A DNA stretch of 64,000 nucleotides from positions 4,385,001 through 4,449,000 of the forward strand of contig NZ_CP085876.1 in NCBI RefSeq assembly GCF_013284245.2. Direction: 5' to 3'. Position numbers and translations under genes: made by a program. Position 1 is the stretch's first letter. Each line of letters begins with the position of its first letter. The notes below the pieces were generated by a model, which was not told where the DNA came from, ran no database searches, and saw only the letters and a list, made by a program, of their open reading frames with translations. Below are positions 40,464 to 48,324 of this stretch, in pieces. Source of the stretch: Brevibacillus sp. DP1.3A (GTDB lineage Bacteria > Bacillota > Bacilli > Brevibacillales > Brevibacillaceae).

Positions 40464-41537
40464 TTACGTAAAATATTCAACGCGAGCCTGTGGAAATAGT
40501 CGGGCAATTTCACTTTCTAAATGGGCCTGCAACGCCTTTGCTTGGATGTCGGGATAGACATACTTCCCTTTCCCGTATTTCCCCCATTTGTACTTGCGCT
40601 CTTCTTCCTTCATCTCCAACTTCGTTTTCGGATAGCGCTGGAGGATTAAGTTTTTAGCGATCTTGGTAAAACGGTGCTGGATCAGCTCGAACGTCAAATC
40701 CTCCATCGCTTCGGGAACCAACTGCGAACGGAGCCTTTCCAGCAAATCGGTATACCCCGCTTCCCATCCGTCAAACCAATATAAAGGCGCTAAAATAAAG
40801 CCGAGCGGATAACCGGCCTTGGCTACCTTCCCTGCCGCCTCCAGTCGCTGATGAAAGCTGGAGGTGCCTGGCTCAAAATTTTTGATGACATAGTCGGCAT
40901 TCATGCTGAAGCGAAATCGGGTATGCTTGTTGTGCTTAGCATCTAGCAAGGAATCCACGTGATGAAACTTAGTCACGAACCGCAACCGCCCAAACTCCTG
41001 CTGGCCCATAAACTCAATCGCTCGTTTCAGATTGCCCGTAAGATGCTCAATGCTAACCGGATCGGATGTACAGGCTGCCTCAAAACGAGTGATCTCTCCC
41101 GGGCGTTCTTGGATGTACTTCTCGGCCTGAGCAAGAATCTCATCTGTATTGACATACACCCGAACATACGGCTTTGTCCCGATATTTGTGTTCAAATAGC
41201 AATAGTGACAGTGGGCAGCACATCCCGTTGCCAGTGGAATGGCATATTCTGCGGAAGGCTTGGAGGTCTCGAACTTCAATGTTTTGCGTACACCAATGAC
41301 CAACGTCCGCTTCGCATTGCGATATTTCTCCACTTCTGTATCTCCAGGGATGCCACGGACCTGATTATGACTGGTCGTCATCTGCATTGGAATCCCTTCC
41401 GTTTGAAAACGGCGATACAGCTCTTGGCCAAGTGGATAATTCAGTGCATTTGGCTCGACGAAAATATAATCCGGAACAAATAGCTTGCTGCCTTTCTGTT
41501 CCTTCTTTTCAGGTCTTTCCAACAGGGTCGTTCCCAT
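40464..41537 (-). CDS. splB: Spore photoproduct lyase
   Basis: A 357-residue radical SAM enzyme that reverses the 5-thyminyl-dihydrothymine lesion in germinating spores. Landmarks: TGCAAHCHYCYLNTNIGTKP with cluster cysteines 106, 110 and 113 (CxxxCxxC), FEAACTSDPVSIEH with Cys156, the expected H-donor of the family (Cys141 in B. subtilis), FVTKFHHVDSLLDAKHN, FRFSMNADYVIKNFEPGTSS and the C-terminal QARVEYFT. I place the start at the ATG 41537, 10 bases after GGTGAAGGGGG. An in-frame ATG at 41612 overlaps the upstream stop (TAATG) and would add 25 residues, so coupling from there is also possible. Confidence 0.95.
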   Translation of the reverse strand: MGTTLLERPEKKEQKGSKLFVPDYIFVEPNALNYPLGQELYRRFQTEGIPMQMTTSHNQVRGIPGDTEVEKYRNAKRTLVIGVRKTLKFETSKPSAEYAIPLATGCAAHCHYCYLNTNIGTKPYVRVYVNTDEILAQAEKYIQERPGEITRFEAACTSDPVSIEHLTGNLKRAIEFMGQQEFGRLRFVTKFHHVDSLLDAKHNKHTRFRFSMNADYVIKNFEPGTSSFHQRLEAAGKVAKAGYPLGFILAPLYWFDGWEAGYTDLLERLRSQLVPEAMEDLTFELIQHRFTKIAKNLILQRYPKTKLEMKEEERKYKWGKYGKGKYVYPDIQAKALQAHLESEIARLFPQARVEYFT

Positions 41538-41611
41538 AGCTATCATTCCCCCTTCACCTAGTATGCCCGTGCCATTTGACTGGACGTAAGGGGAAGTATG
41601 GCTGTGTTCCA

Positions 41612-41824
41612 TTATTTCAGGGTGTTCTTAAAATCGCGTAGCAGCGCCTTTGCTTGCTCCTGTTGAGCTAGTGGTACTTGCAGTGTATAGACATGTCCTG
41701 CTTTTTTGGTCTGTCTGGACAAAAGCCTGACTCGAATTCCTTTCATTTCTAAATAATGCCGACATTCCTGAGCAATCCGCGGAAGGCCATACGATTCATG
41801 AATCGTAACCCATTTGATCCACAT
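41612..41824 (-). CDS. Small protein in front of splB (70 aa), not SplA by sequence
   Basis: A 70-residue protein WIKWVTIHESYGLPRIAQEC continuing HYLEMKGIRVRLLSRQTKKA then YTLQVPLAQQEQAKALLRDF. The strand-helix-strand-strand-helix pattern is like DUF2007-type small domains. B. subtilis has the RNA-binding regulator SplA in this position, but I see no TRAP-like pattern here. The stop TAA overlaps an in-frame splB ATG (TAATG), so the genes are likely coupled. The ATG at 41824 is chosen because GGATGGGG lies 9 bases upstream; an ATG five codons earlier has no spacing for a ribosome site. Role unknown. Confidence 0.7.
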   Translation of the reverse strand: MWIKWVTIHESYGLPRIAQECRHYLEMKGIRVRLLSRQTKKAGHVYTLQVPLAQQEQAKALLRDFKNTLK

Positions 41825-41916
41825 GCACCTGCACCCCATCCTTACACACTTCTTTCTTTTACAGTAAGCAGTGGACAGGTGATTGGTTCAAAAAAACAGC
41901 TTGGCTGACAATTTAT

Positions 41917-41945
41917 GAAAACCGTTTTGGTACCTGCGCCGTCTA
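41917..41945 (+). promoter_or_regulatory. ECF-type promoter in front of the sigma factor gene
   Basis: GAAAAC (41917-41922), 17 bp and CGTCTA (41940-41945) match the ECF consensus TGAAAC-N16/17-CGTC, with the -10 perfect and the -35 keeping AAAC. Initiation near 41952 places the ribosome site almost at the 5' end, which fits the GTG start at 41966. Confidence 0.65.
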
Positions 41946-41965
41946 ATGCTAGAGGAGGGGGAAAA

Positions 41966-42490
41966 GTGAATCTGGAACAGCTCGTTTCGTACGCAAAAGA
42001 TGGGGATGATGATGCCTTTTTTCAGCTCGTCAGCCTTCATAAAGAACAACTGTATAAAATCGCCTACGCCTTTCTTCGTAACGAGACAGATGCATTGGAA
42101 GCCATTCAGGAAGCGACGTGCCGTTCCTATCTCAAGCTGGCACGATTGAAACAGCCTGCGTATTTTCGCACATGGCTGACTCGCATCCTTATTCATATTT
42201 GTCTGGATGAGCAAAAGCGCCGAAAACGGATCATCTTGGATCCCATGGAGGATGACATCGAAAGTCGTGAAAATATTCCTATAGACGACCAAAATGTCGA
42301 GCGTATTCAAATCGAAGAGGCTCTCGCTCGTCTCAGTCCGAATTATCGCCACATCATTATTTTGAAATATTTTGAAGATCGGACGATACGCGATATTGCA
42401 GAGGTACTCGGTCATCCGGAAGGCACCATCAAGACATGGCTGCACAAGGCTTTGGGTGCACTCCGCAAAGATCTCGGGAAAGGCTGGTGA
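41966..42490 (+). CDS. ECF sigma factor (SigV/SigW-like)
   Basis: A 174-residue sigma-70 family protein with regions 2 and 4 only. Region 2 is QLYKIAYAFLRNETDALEAI with QEATCRSYLKLARLK and FRTWLTRILIHICLDEQKRR; region 4 is ALARLSPNYRHIIILKYFED with TIRDIAEVLGHPEGTIKTWL and HKALGALRKDL. The GTG at 41966 has GAGGAGGGGG upstream. Its own promoter has the ECF shape, so it is probably autoregulated. The next gene, a single-pass DUF4179 protein beginning 5 bp later, is the likely anti-sigma factor. The signal is presumably envelope stress. Confidence 0.93.
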   Translation: MNLEQLVSYAKDGDDDAFFQLVSLHKEQLYKIAYAFLRNETDALEAIQEATCRSYLKLARLKQPAYFRTWLTRILIHICLDEQKRRKRIILDPMEDDIESRENIPIDDQNVERIQIEEALARLSPNYRHIIILKYFEDRTIRDIAEVLGHPEGTIKTWLHKALGALRKDLGKGW

Positions 42491-42495
42491 GCTGC

Positions 42496-43827
42496 ATGTG
42501 TGATAATGAAAAAAAGAATGCGAGTCCATTCATGGTTCCCGCTGAGATTGATCAATACATTCGCAGAGGGATGGAACAAGCAAAAGAGCTGCGTCAAAAT
42601 CGGAGCCGCAATCGGTGGGTACGCGTTGGTTCTAGTCTGGTTGCTTGTTTGTTCATTTTCGTGTTTATTTTTTCCGTTCGACTTTCACCTGCTGTTGCTG
42701 CTTATGTCAGCTCCATTCCCGGGATGGAGAAGATCGTTGAGTTTCTTCGGGATGATAAAGGCTTGCAAAAGGCAGCAGAACACAATCTTGTCCAAAATAT
42801 TGGCGCCAGTGGTTCAACGGGAGATGTGACGTTTACCATCGATCAAGTTTTGGCCGACGAAAAACGGATGGTCCTCTTCTATACACTAAAGCATCCTTTC
42901 ACCGATAAAAAAGTAGCCTTGCACAAGATCGAGTTGTCAGACCAAACAGGAAATAAATGGAAACGAGTTATGTCTTGGTCAAGCATGGAGAGCGAAGACC
43001 CTGTGATTCAGAATCGTATTGATATTGTGATCGAAGAAGCCACTGAGATACCCGATGCGATGACTGCAAAAGTCACGCTAGAAATCGATAATCTCGAACA
43101 AAAGACTCCTCTTTTGATTGACTTTGCTGTGGATAAAAACAAATTTAAGACCTTTGAGAAAAAAGTGTATCCGGTGATGAAGGAAGTCACGGTTGACGGT
43201 CAGCGCTTCACGATTGAACAAATCGCAGTCTTTCCTACTCAGACTGAAGTAAGCATTCGCTTTGATCCAGCTAACCAAAAGCACGTATTTGATTTTGATA
43301 AGCTGAGGCTCGAAGATGAAAAAGGAGAAACATTCGCTTTTTGGGGAAATGGCGTTCCTGTTCGGGACAACGGTGAGAATGGGAGGGTATACCATCTGGA
43401 GAGTATTTATTTTGTAGAGCCCGAAAAGCTTATTCTCAAAGCCGATGGCATTCGTGCCATAGACAAAGATAAATTGCAAATCGTAATCGACGCGAAAACA
43501 GGCACATTAACAAACGTGCCAAATGATCGCCTAAAATTAACGGCACTGCGTCAAGTTGATGATGTCGTTGGCATGGACTTTTCCTTGAAGGTTCCGCCAC
43601 AAGATAAACACTCTTATATCTCCTTAGGGAATGACCTGACTGACGACGTGGGAAATGAATATGATTCTGTGCAAGCAAGCTCCTCCTCCACAGATGATGA
43701 ATCCATTCAAAACTATTCCATGCTATTCAAGCGAAAAACAAACAAAGGTAAGCCGACTTCCTATTCCTTTCCTCTGTCCAGCTATCCTGAACGACTTCAA
43801 GGTACTTTTTCTATTGAAGTTAAATAA
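42496..43827 (+). CDS. DUF4179 membrane protein, probable anti-sigma factor
   Basis: A 443-residue single-pass protein. The cytoplasmic N terminus (about 1-50: CDNEKKNASPFMVPAEIDQY, IRRGMEQAKELRQNRSRNRW) would bind the sigma factor, followed by a membrane helix (VGSSLVACLFIFVFIFSVRL) and a large extracytoplasmic region of beta character starting VAAYVSSIPGMEKIVEFLRD, which is typical of DUF4179 proteins. Those are encoded next to ECF sigma genes in bacilli and are annotated as anti-sigma-like. I infer sequestration of the neighbouring ECF factor. The ATG overlaps GGTGAGC spacing 5 bases after the sigma stop. A hairpin terminator follows. Confidence 0.85.
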   Translation: MCDNEKKNASPFMVPAEIDQYIRRGMEQAKELRQNRSRNRWVRVGSSLVACLFIFVFIFSVRLSPAVAAYVSSIPGMEKIVEFLRDDKGLQKAAEHNLVQNIGASGSTGDVTFTIDQVLADEKRMVLFYTLKHPFTDKKVALHKIELSDQTGNKWKRVMSWSSMESEDPVIQNRIDIVIEEATEIPDAMTAKVTLEIDNLEQKTPLLIDFAVDKNKFKTFEKKVYPVMKEVTVDGQRFTIEQIAVFPTQTEVSIRFDPANQKHVFDFDKLRLEDEKGETFAFWGNGVPVRDNGENGRVYHLESIYFVEPEKLILKADGIRAIDKDKLQIVIDAKTGTLTNVPNDRLKLTALRQVDDVVGMDFSLKVPPQDKHSYISLGNDLTDDVGNEYDSVQASSSSTDDESIQNYSMLFKRKTNKGKPTSYSFPLSSYPERLQGTFSIEVK

Positions 43828-43878
43828 AAAATGCCCTTCAGCGGTTGCTTGTACGGCATCGCTGTGGGGCATTCTTAA
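43826..43878. terminator. Terminator between the anti-sigma and thiD genes
   Basis: AATGCCC-CAGCG and CGCTG-GGGCATT form the stem with poly-A/T flanks, serving convergent genes. Confidence 0.75.
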
Positions 43879-43888
43879 TTTGATAACC

Positions 43889-44683
43889 TTAGTCTACAAC
43901 CGCCCAGTGATTGGTCGGCCCATGCCCGCCACCCAATTGCGGAGCTGTCTTAATAGCTTCGAAGATAAAGCGATTCGCTTTTTCAACCGCAGTGATGAGC
44001 GGTGTATTTTTTGCTAACTCTGCTGTAAGAGCCGCTGAGAACGTACAACCCGTGCCGTGCGTATGACGTGTATGAATACGCTCATGGGACAATTCATGGA
44101 ATGACGTACCATCGAACAAAATGTCCACGACAACGTCCCCTTGCATATGTCCCCCCTTCATCAGGACATTGCGAGCGCCTAACGCATGTATCGCTTTTGC
44201 CCCTTCGCGCATCTCGTCTGTCGTCTCGATTCTCATGCCAGTCAAGCATTCTGCTTCCGGCAAGTTAGGTGTGACGACTTCTGCAAGAGGCAACAACTCT
44301 GTTTTCAATGCAACGATCGCCTCATCCAGCAGGAGTTTTGAACCTCCCTTGGCAATCATCACTGGGTCTACCACCAGCTTTTTCAGGCCAAATGCTTTTA
44401 CCTCTTCCGCAACAGCACGAATGATATCAGCGTTAAATAGCATTCCCGTTTTCGCCGCGTCAGCGCCTAGATCACGTAGCACCTCATGCATTTGCTGTGC
44501 AACTGCCTCTGTCGGCAACGGATAAACGCCTGCTACGCCTAGTGTATTTTGTGCAGTGATTGCTGTGATCGCACTCATTCCGTACACACCGAGTTGATGA
44601 AAGGTTTTCAGATCCGCCTGAATCCCAGCTCCCCCACCGCTATCTGAACCCGCTATCGTCAATGCTTTCGCAATCGTGCTCAT
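43889..44683 (-). CDS. thiD: Hydroxymethylpyrimidine/phosphomethylpyrimidine kinase
   Basis: A 264-residue ribokinase-fold enzyme that phosphorylates HMP and HMP-P for thiamine synthesis, or pyridoxal-type substrates. Landmarks: ALTIAGSDSGGGAGIQADLK (substrate site), GVYGMSAITAITAQNTLGV, VVDPVMIAKGGSKLL, VTPNLPEAECLTGM, NVLMKGGHMQGDVVVDILFD and the anion hole/catalytic block HTHGTGCTFSAALTAELAK. The ATG at 44683 has CAGGAGGGA upstream, so the 15-codon upstream extension is not used. I find no TPP riboswitch in the 108 bp between this gene and the divergent kinase gene, and no other thiamine genes in the window. Confidence 0.95.
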   Translation of the reverse strand: MSTIAKALTIAGSDSGGGAGIQADLKTFHQLGVYGMSAITAITAQNTLGVAGVYPLPTEAVAQQMHEVLRDLGADAAKTGMLFNADIIRAVAEEVKAFGLKKLVVDPVMIAKGGSKLLLDEAIVALKTELLPLAEVVTPNLPEAECLTGMRIETTDEMREGAKAIHALGARNVLMKGGHMQGDVVVDILFDGTSFHELSHERIHTRHTHGTGCTFSAALTAELAKNTPLITAVEKANRFIFEAIKTAPQLGGGHGPTNHWAVVD

Positions 44684-44791
44684 GATATTCCCTCCTGCTT
44701 TCCACCTTTTCTCACCTGAGTATACCATCCGCTCGTCCCATTCGGTATACTAAAGGAATGTTTGCCAGCAGTCATGCAAGGAGGCATCTGC

Positions 44792-45598
44792 ATGTCCTAT
44801 CGTATTTTTTATTGGTTGACCTTTTTGATTCCAACCATCATCATCGGGGGTTTTGAATTCATCCGTCACGACTTTCTGCTGCCCTATATGTCTATGGAAG
44901 CCGGGAATGTGTACATTACCCTCTTGACGCTCTTTCTCTCTTTTTTATTCGCTACCTGGATGTTTCACACGCTTAAACAAATGAATGCACGAATTGTCGA
45001 GGAACAAGCTCGTCGCGCTGTTTATGAAGAACGTGAACGCCTTGCCCGCGAATTACACGACGGGATTGCGCAGTCTCTGTTTTTCCTCAACGTAAAGCTG
45101 AAACAGGGACACTTGGACGATGCACGGGTCGCTGTTTCTGCCATCGACAATCATGTACGCCAAGCCATTTTTAACTTGCGCTCATTGCCAGAAGAAGGCA
45201 GTCTGGATCAACGCCTTGAGAAATGGCTGGCGCAATGGAGCGCTTTATCTGGAATCGACGTTGTTAGCGAATTGCATGTCAAAGATGGCTTTTTTACTGC
45301 CACCTCAGAAGTACAACTGTTCGGGATTATCCAAGAAGCTTTTGCCAATATTCGCAAGCATTCTCAGGCCAAGCATTCGTGGATTCACCTCACGACGGAT
45401 GAAACAACTGGCTGGGTTCTCGCCGTTGAGGACGATGGCATTGGGATTTCCAACCCTTCTCCCGATGCGAAAAAATACGGTTTGTCCATGATGCGCGAGC
45501 GAGCACGCCAGTTGAACGCCTCCATCGACATTCAGTTACGACCGGCAGGCGGTACGATCATCCGCTTATCTTCTCATTCAGGAGGAAAAACCCTATGA
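44792..45598 (+). CDS. Sensor histidine kinase (HisKA_3, NarL-type partner)
   Basis: A 268-residue kinase. Two membrane helices (YWLTFLIPTIIIGGFEFI; VYITLLTLFLSFLFATWMFH) enclose a very short external loop, so it may sense something in the membrane, like LiaS/DesK-type kinases. The dimerisation helix has the phospho-acceptor block ERERLARELHDGIAQSLFFL (His of HDG). The ATPase shows N-box FGIIQEAFANIRKHSQA, G1 LAVEDDGIGI and G2 YGLSMMRERARQLNA. AAGGAGG lies 8 bases before the ATG at 44792. It overlaps the response regulator gene by 4 bases. Confidence 0.93.
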   Translation: MSYRIFYWLTFLIPTIIIGGFEFIRHDFLLPYMSMEAGNVYITLLTLFLSFLFATWMFHTLKQMNARIVEEQARRAVYEERERLARELHDGIAQSLFFLNVKLKQGHLDDARVAVSAIDNHVRQAIFNLRSLPEEGSLDQRLEKWLAQWSALSGIDVVSELHVKDGFFTATSEVQLFGIIQEAFANIRKHSQAKHSWIHLTTDETTGWVLAVEDDGIGISNPSPDAKKYGLSMMRERARQLNASIDIQLRPAGGTIIRLSSHSGGKTL

Positions 45599-46242
45599 AC
45601 GCTTACCGTGTATTGATCGCCGACGACCACCCGATGGCTCGTATGGCCATTCGCAGCCTGCTTGATCCCGATCCCTCTTTTGAAGTCATCGGAGAAGCGC
45701 AAAATGGCGAGGAAGCTTTTCTCTTATGCGGACAAATACAACCGGACCTTGTGCTCATGGACATCAACATGCCGAAATGGAGCGGACTCGAAGCGACCCG
45801 CGAGGTCAAAAAAGCATACCCGCACATCAAGGTTGTCATTCTCAGCGTCTCCGATGACGTTGCTGACCTGATCACGGCCATTCAGTTCGGCGCCCAAGGA
45901 TACTTGCTGAAAAATTTAGAGCCTGACGACTGGATTAACTACTTGCATGCCTTGCTCGGCGAGGACAGTGAATTGACTCGCGAAATGGCAACTCGGCTCA
46001 TGTACCGCTTCCGTCAAGAAGAGGCTACAGATGAAATGGTACCAGATGTTCTGACCCCGCGAGAGCGAGAGATTGTCATGTACGTGGGAGCCGGAAAAAC
46101 GAATCGGGAAATAAGCGAAGCGCTGATCATCGCAGAAAACACTGTGAAAAACCACTTAAAAAACATTCTTGAAAAGCTGCAATTGGCTAATCGCGTCCAA
46201 CTCGCTGCTTATGCCGTTCGCCATCATTTGGTTTTAAAATAA
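45595..46242 (+). CDS. NarL/LuxR-type response regulator
   Basis: A 215-residue regulator. The receiver domain has the acidic pair in VLIADDHPMARMAIRSLL, the phosphorylatable Asp in PDLVLMDINMPKWSGLEA, the Ser/Thr switch in VVILSVSDD and Lys in GAQGYLLKNLEPDD. The DNA-binding domain is LTPREREIVMYVGAGKTNRE with AENTVKNHLKNILEKLQLAN, a canonical LuxR HTH. The start overlaps the kinase stop (ATGA), so both are made together. Target genes are not evident; no ABC transporter or Lia-like operon is adjacent. Confidence 0.95.
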   Translation: MNAYRVLIADDHPMARMAIRSLLDPDPSFEVIGEAQNGEEAFLLCGQIQPDLVLMDINMPKWSGLEATREVKKAYPHIKVVILSVSDDVADLITAIQFGAQGYLLKNLEPDDWINYLHALLGEDSELTREMATRLMYRFRQEEATDEMVPDVLTPREREIVMYVGAGKTNREISEALIIAENTVKNHLKNILEKLQLANRVQLAAYAVRHHLVLK

Positions 46243-46323
46243 AAAACATTGCTTTATGCTCGATCAACTGTCATCCTTAGAAAGATACGTTTTCCACAGA
46301 CATAAGAAATGCAGGTGATCCGC

Positions 46324-46728
46324 ATGATCGAAGTCAAGACCTCCAAACTAAGCAATGGAGAATTAAATAGAGGTGTATTTGCAACACAAGATATCCGAAA
46401 AGGCGATCTGATTCATGAAGCGCCCGTGCTGCCCTATTTGAACGAAGAGCATGAGCATATTGAGAAAACCTTACTCGCGGATTATGCATTTGAGTACGGT
46501 GCCAATCACACAGCCTTCTTGTTAGGGTATGGCATGCTATTTAATCACTCCTACACGCCAAATGCCACGTATGAGATTAACTTCGACAACCACACGTTTG
46601 ATTTTTATGCCTATACGGACATTCAAGCGGGTGAAGAAATCTTAATCAATTACAATGGTGATGAGGATTGCGATGATCCTCTCTGGTTTTATGAAGACCA
46701 ACAGAAAGAAACAGATGATACCAAGTAA
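46324..46728 (+). CDS. SET-domain protein (protein lysine methyltransferase fold)
   Basis: A 134-residue minimal SET domain. NRGVFATQDIRKGDLIHEAP is the beta strand start, GYGMLFNHSYTPNATYEINF carries the N-H-S motif that binds S-adenosylmethionine, and DIQAGEEILINYNGDEDCDD ends with the conserved G-E-E-I-x-I-x-Y pseudoknot tyrosine. The pre- and post-SET zinc modules are absent, as usual in bacterial versions. It may methylate a lysine of a bacterial protein; the substrate is unknown. AGGTGA precedes the ATG at 46324. It is monocistronic with its own terminator. Confidence 0.9.
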   Translation: MIEVKTSKLSNGELNRGVFATQDIRKGDLIHEAPVLPYLNEEHEHIEKTLLADYAFEYGANHTAFLLGYGMLFNHSYTPNATYEINFDNHTFDFYAYTDIQAGEEILINYNGDEDCDDPLWFYEDQQKETDDTK

Positions 46729-46749
46729 GAATATGCTTTCATAAGAATG

Positions 46750-46799
46750 AAAACCCGGAAACAGACACTTGAAAAAGTGCCCGTCCTCCGGGTTATTTT
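46750..46799. terminator. Terminator after the SET gene
   Basis: AACCCGGA and TCCGGGTT form the outer stem with an inner CACTT/AGTG hairpin and a following TATTTTG. Confidence 0.8.
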
Positions 46800-46842
46800 G
46801 TGCAACTATATCCCTCCCCAACTATTGGGGCGGGCTTTCGCT

Positions 46843-47298
46843 TTAAGATGGATAAATCGTTTTCTCGAAAAAAGACAGCCTCAGACCGGGCTTCACTTCT
46901 TTTTGATCCGTCAAGGTAAATCCATGTCTTTCATACAATCTAACAGCCGGTTCATTCAAGGAACCAGTCGCAACGATGATCTTGCTGCAGCCATGCTCGT
47001 GGACAGAGGCAAGTAATTTACTCGCGATTCCCTTGCGAAAATGAACAGGATCCACAATCATCCGATGAATATCCAACGTTTGTCCCTCGATCAAAAAAGA
47101 AACCGCCCCTGCCAGCTCGCCTTCCTCTATGTAGCCATAAAACGTTTCTCCACATGTCCTCAGTTGTTCTACTGATTCTCGCAGGGGTGGAATATCTTCC
47201 GTTCCAATTAACTCCGCCTCTACACGATACGCTCTTTGCTGCATGTTCCAAAGTTTTTGTACCTTTTGTTCATCCTGTAAATCTAGTCGCACGATCAT
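46843..47298 (-). CDS. GNAT-family N-acetyltransferase
   Basis: A 151-residue GNAT protein. Strand beta4 and the acetyl-CoA pyrophosphate loop appear as LDIHRMIVDPVHFRKGIASK (V-x-P-x-x-x-x-x-G-I-A-S, a Q/R-x-x-G-x-A/G variant), followed by LLASVHEHGCSKIIVATGSL and NEPAVRLYERHGFTLTDQKE, the usual N-x-x-A-x-x-x-Y-x-x-x-G-F motif. The acceptor amine is unknown. The ATG at 47298 has GGGGAAAACGAA upstream. It follows the YcgQ-like gene by only 17 bp, so it may be the last gene of that transcript. Confidence 0.92.
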   Translation of the reverse strand: MIVRLDLQDEQKVQKLWNMQQRAYRVEAELIGTEDIPPLRESVEQLRTCGETFYGYIEEGELAGAVSFLIEGQTLDIHRMIVDPVHFRKGIASKLLASVHEHGCSKIIVATGSLNEPAVRLYERHGFTLTDQKEVKPGLRLSFFEKTIYPS

Positions 47299-47315
47299 TT
47301 CGTTTTCCCCCGCAT

Positions 47316-48314
47316 TTAACTGTCTGGTGCTGCTTCAAAGCTATAGTACACATAAGGATCTTTCGGTGCGGCAACGGCTTCTACCTGAGATGCTTGGAGA
47401 ACAAGCATGTCGTATCCATCTAACTGACGCAGCTCGAGCTTTCCGCGAACTTTTACCCAGCTATCTTTTGCCCATTTGTTCGCGTCCTCTTTTTCCACCA
47501 AAACGCCATAAACACTGGAATCTGCTGTACAGCAGGTGACGGAAAAACGCGCTACGACAAACTGCTGCTTCGTAAAATCAGGCTGCCGATAAACAAATCC
47601 CATCGTCTCAAGCTCTTTCCCAGCAAATTCTTTTGCATATAGCTCCATTGTGGTGAGTCCGTCCAAGAACACTTTGTCATTCAGTTCAATCACTGGCTGT
47701 TTATGTAAAAAGACGGCGATATCTGTGTAAAAGTCACCAAATCCCCCGTTCGAGAATCGCTGCCGCAATTGTTCGTCGTTTGTCGCTTGTACTGGGGGTG
47801 TTGCTACTTGATTGGTAGCCTCTGGCTGTGGTTCCACGCTTGGCACGGCATCTTCTTTTACCTCTGCTGTCTGCTTCACATTCTCTGTTGTATTCACGTT
47901 CGCATTCGCATTCGCCGTAACATCCGCCAGCTTTCGTACATCATTGCTAAGAAGCGTGATTCCCCGCTTCTCCGCTACATCACTACCAAGAATTTTATCC
48001 GGCATGACAAATCCCATCACAATTGGGAGCACAAACAAGCCATAAACCAAAAGGGAGCCGATGGGTGTACGCGGAACTTTGTGCTGCTCCTCACAATCGC
48101 AATCGTAAACACTACTGCCGACAAAAATTTGCCGTATGCTGACAATTGTCAACAGAGCCAGGATGACGAGCGTGACATAGCTGAACATGTGTAATCGTGG
48201 TGCGAGATAGTGACTGAGCGTTTCCGACAGGATCAAATAGGCCAACAACGCTGTAATGCCCGCCAATATCAAACTGCGCATGACATGATGACGCTTCAAT
48301 TTGTTCTGATCCAT
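47316..48314 (-). CDS. TIGR03943/DUF1980 membrane protein (YcgQ-like)
   Basis: A 332-residue protein with four N-terminal hydrophobic segments (HVMRSLILAGITALLAYLIL; MFSYVTLVILALLTIVSIRQ; GSLLVYGLFVLPIVMGFVMP), a Cys/Asp loop (VYDCDCEEQHKV), a low-complexity linker with ANANANVNTTENV and a C-terminal domain containing FVVARFSVTCCTADSSVYGV. The double-cysteine T-C-C-T-A-D and WVKVRGKLEL blocks are hallmarks of the TIGR03943 family. These proteins are paired with YcgR-type permeases and are linked to metal handling. AAGGAGGAGAAT precedes the ATG. It lies 10 bp after the permease gene. Confidence 0.88.
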   Translation of the reverse strand: MDQNKLKRHHVMRSLILAGITALLAYLILSETLSHYLAPRLHMFSYVTLVILALLTIVSIRQIFVGSSVYDCDCEEQHKVPRTPIGSLLVYGLFVLPIVMGFVMPDKILGSDVAEKRGITLLSNDVRKLADVTANANANVNTTENVKQTAEVKEDAVPSVEPQPEATNQVATPPVQATNDEQLRQRFSNGGFGDFYTDIAVFLHKQPVIELNDKVFLDGLTTMELYAKEFAGKELETMGFVYRQPDFTKQQFVVARFSVTCCTADSSVYGVLVEKEDANKWAKDSWVKVRGKLELRQLDGYDMLVLQASQVEAVAAPKDPYVYYSFEAAPDS

Positions 48315-48324
48315 ATTCTCCTCC

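Noticed and set aside
44684-44791. TPP riboswitch in front of thiD
   Set aside because: The 108-bp intergenic region lacks the CTGAGA and ACCTGA-type conserved boxes and is too short.
46808-46840. GC-rich hairpin after the GNAT gene as a terminator
   Set aside because: The stem GCCCGCCCC/GGGG-GGG has no T-tract on either strand, so I cannot support it.
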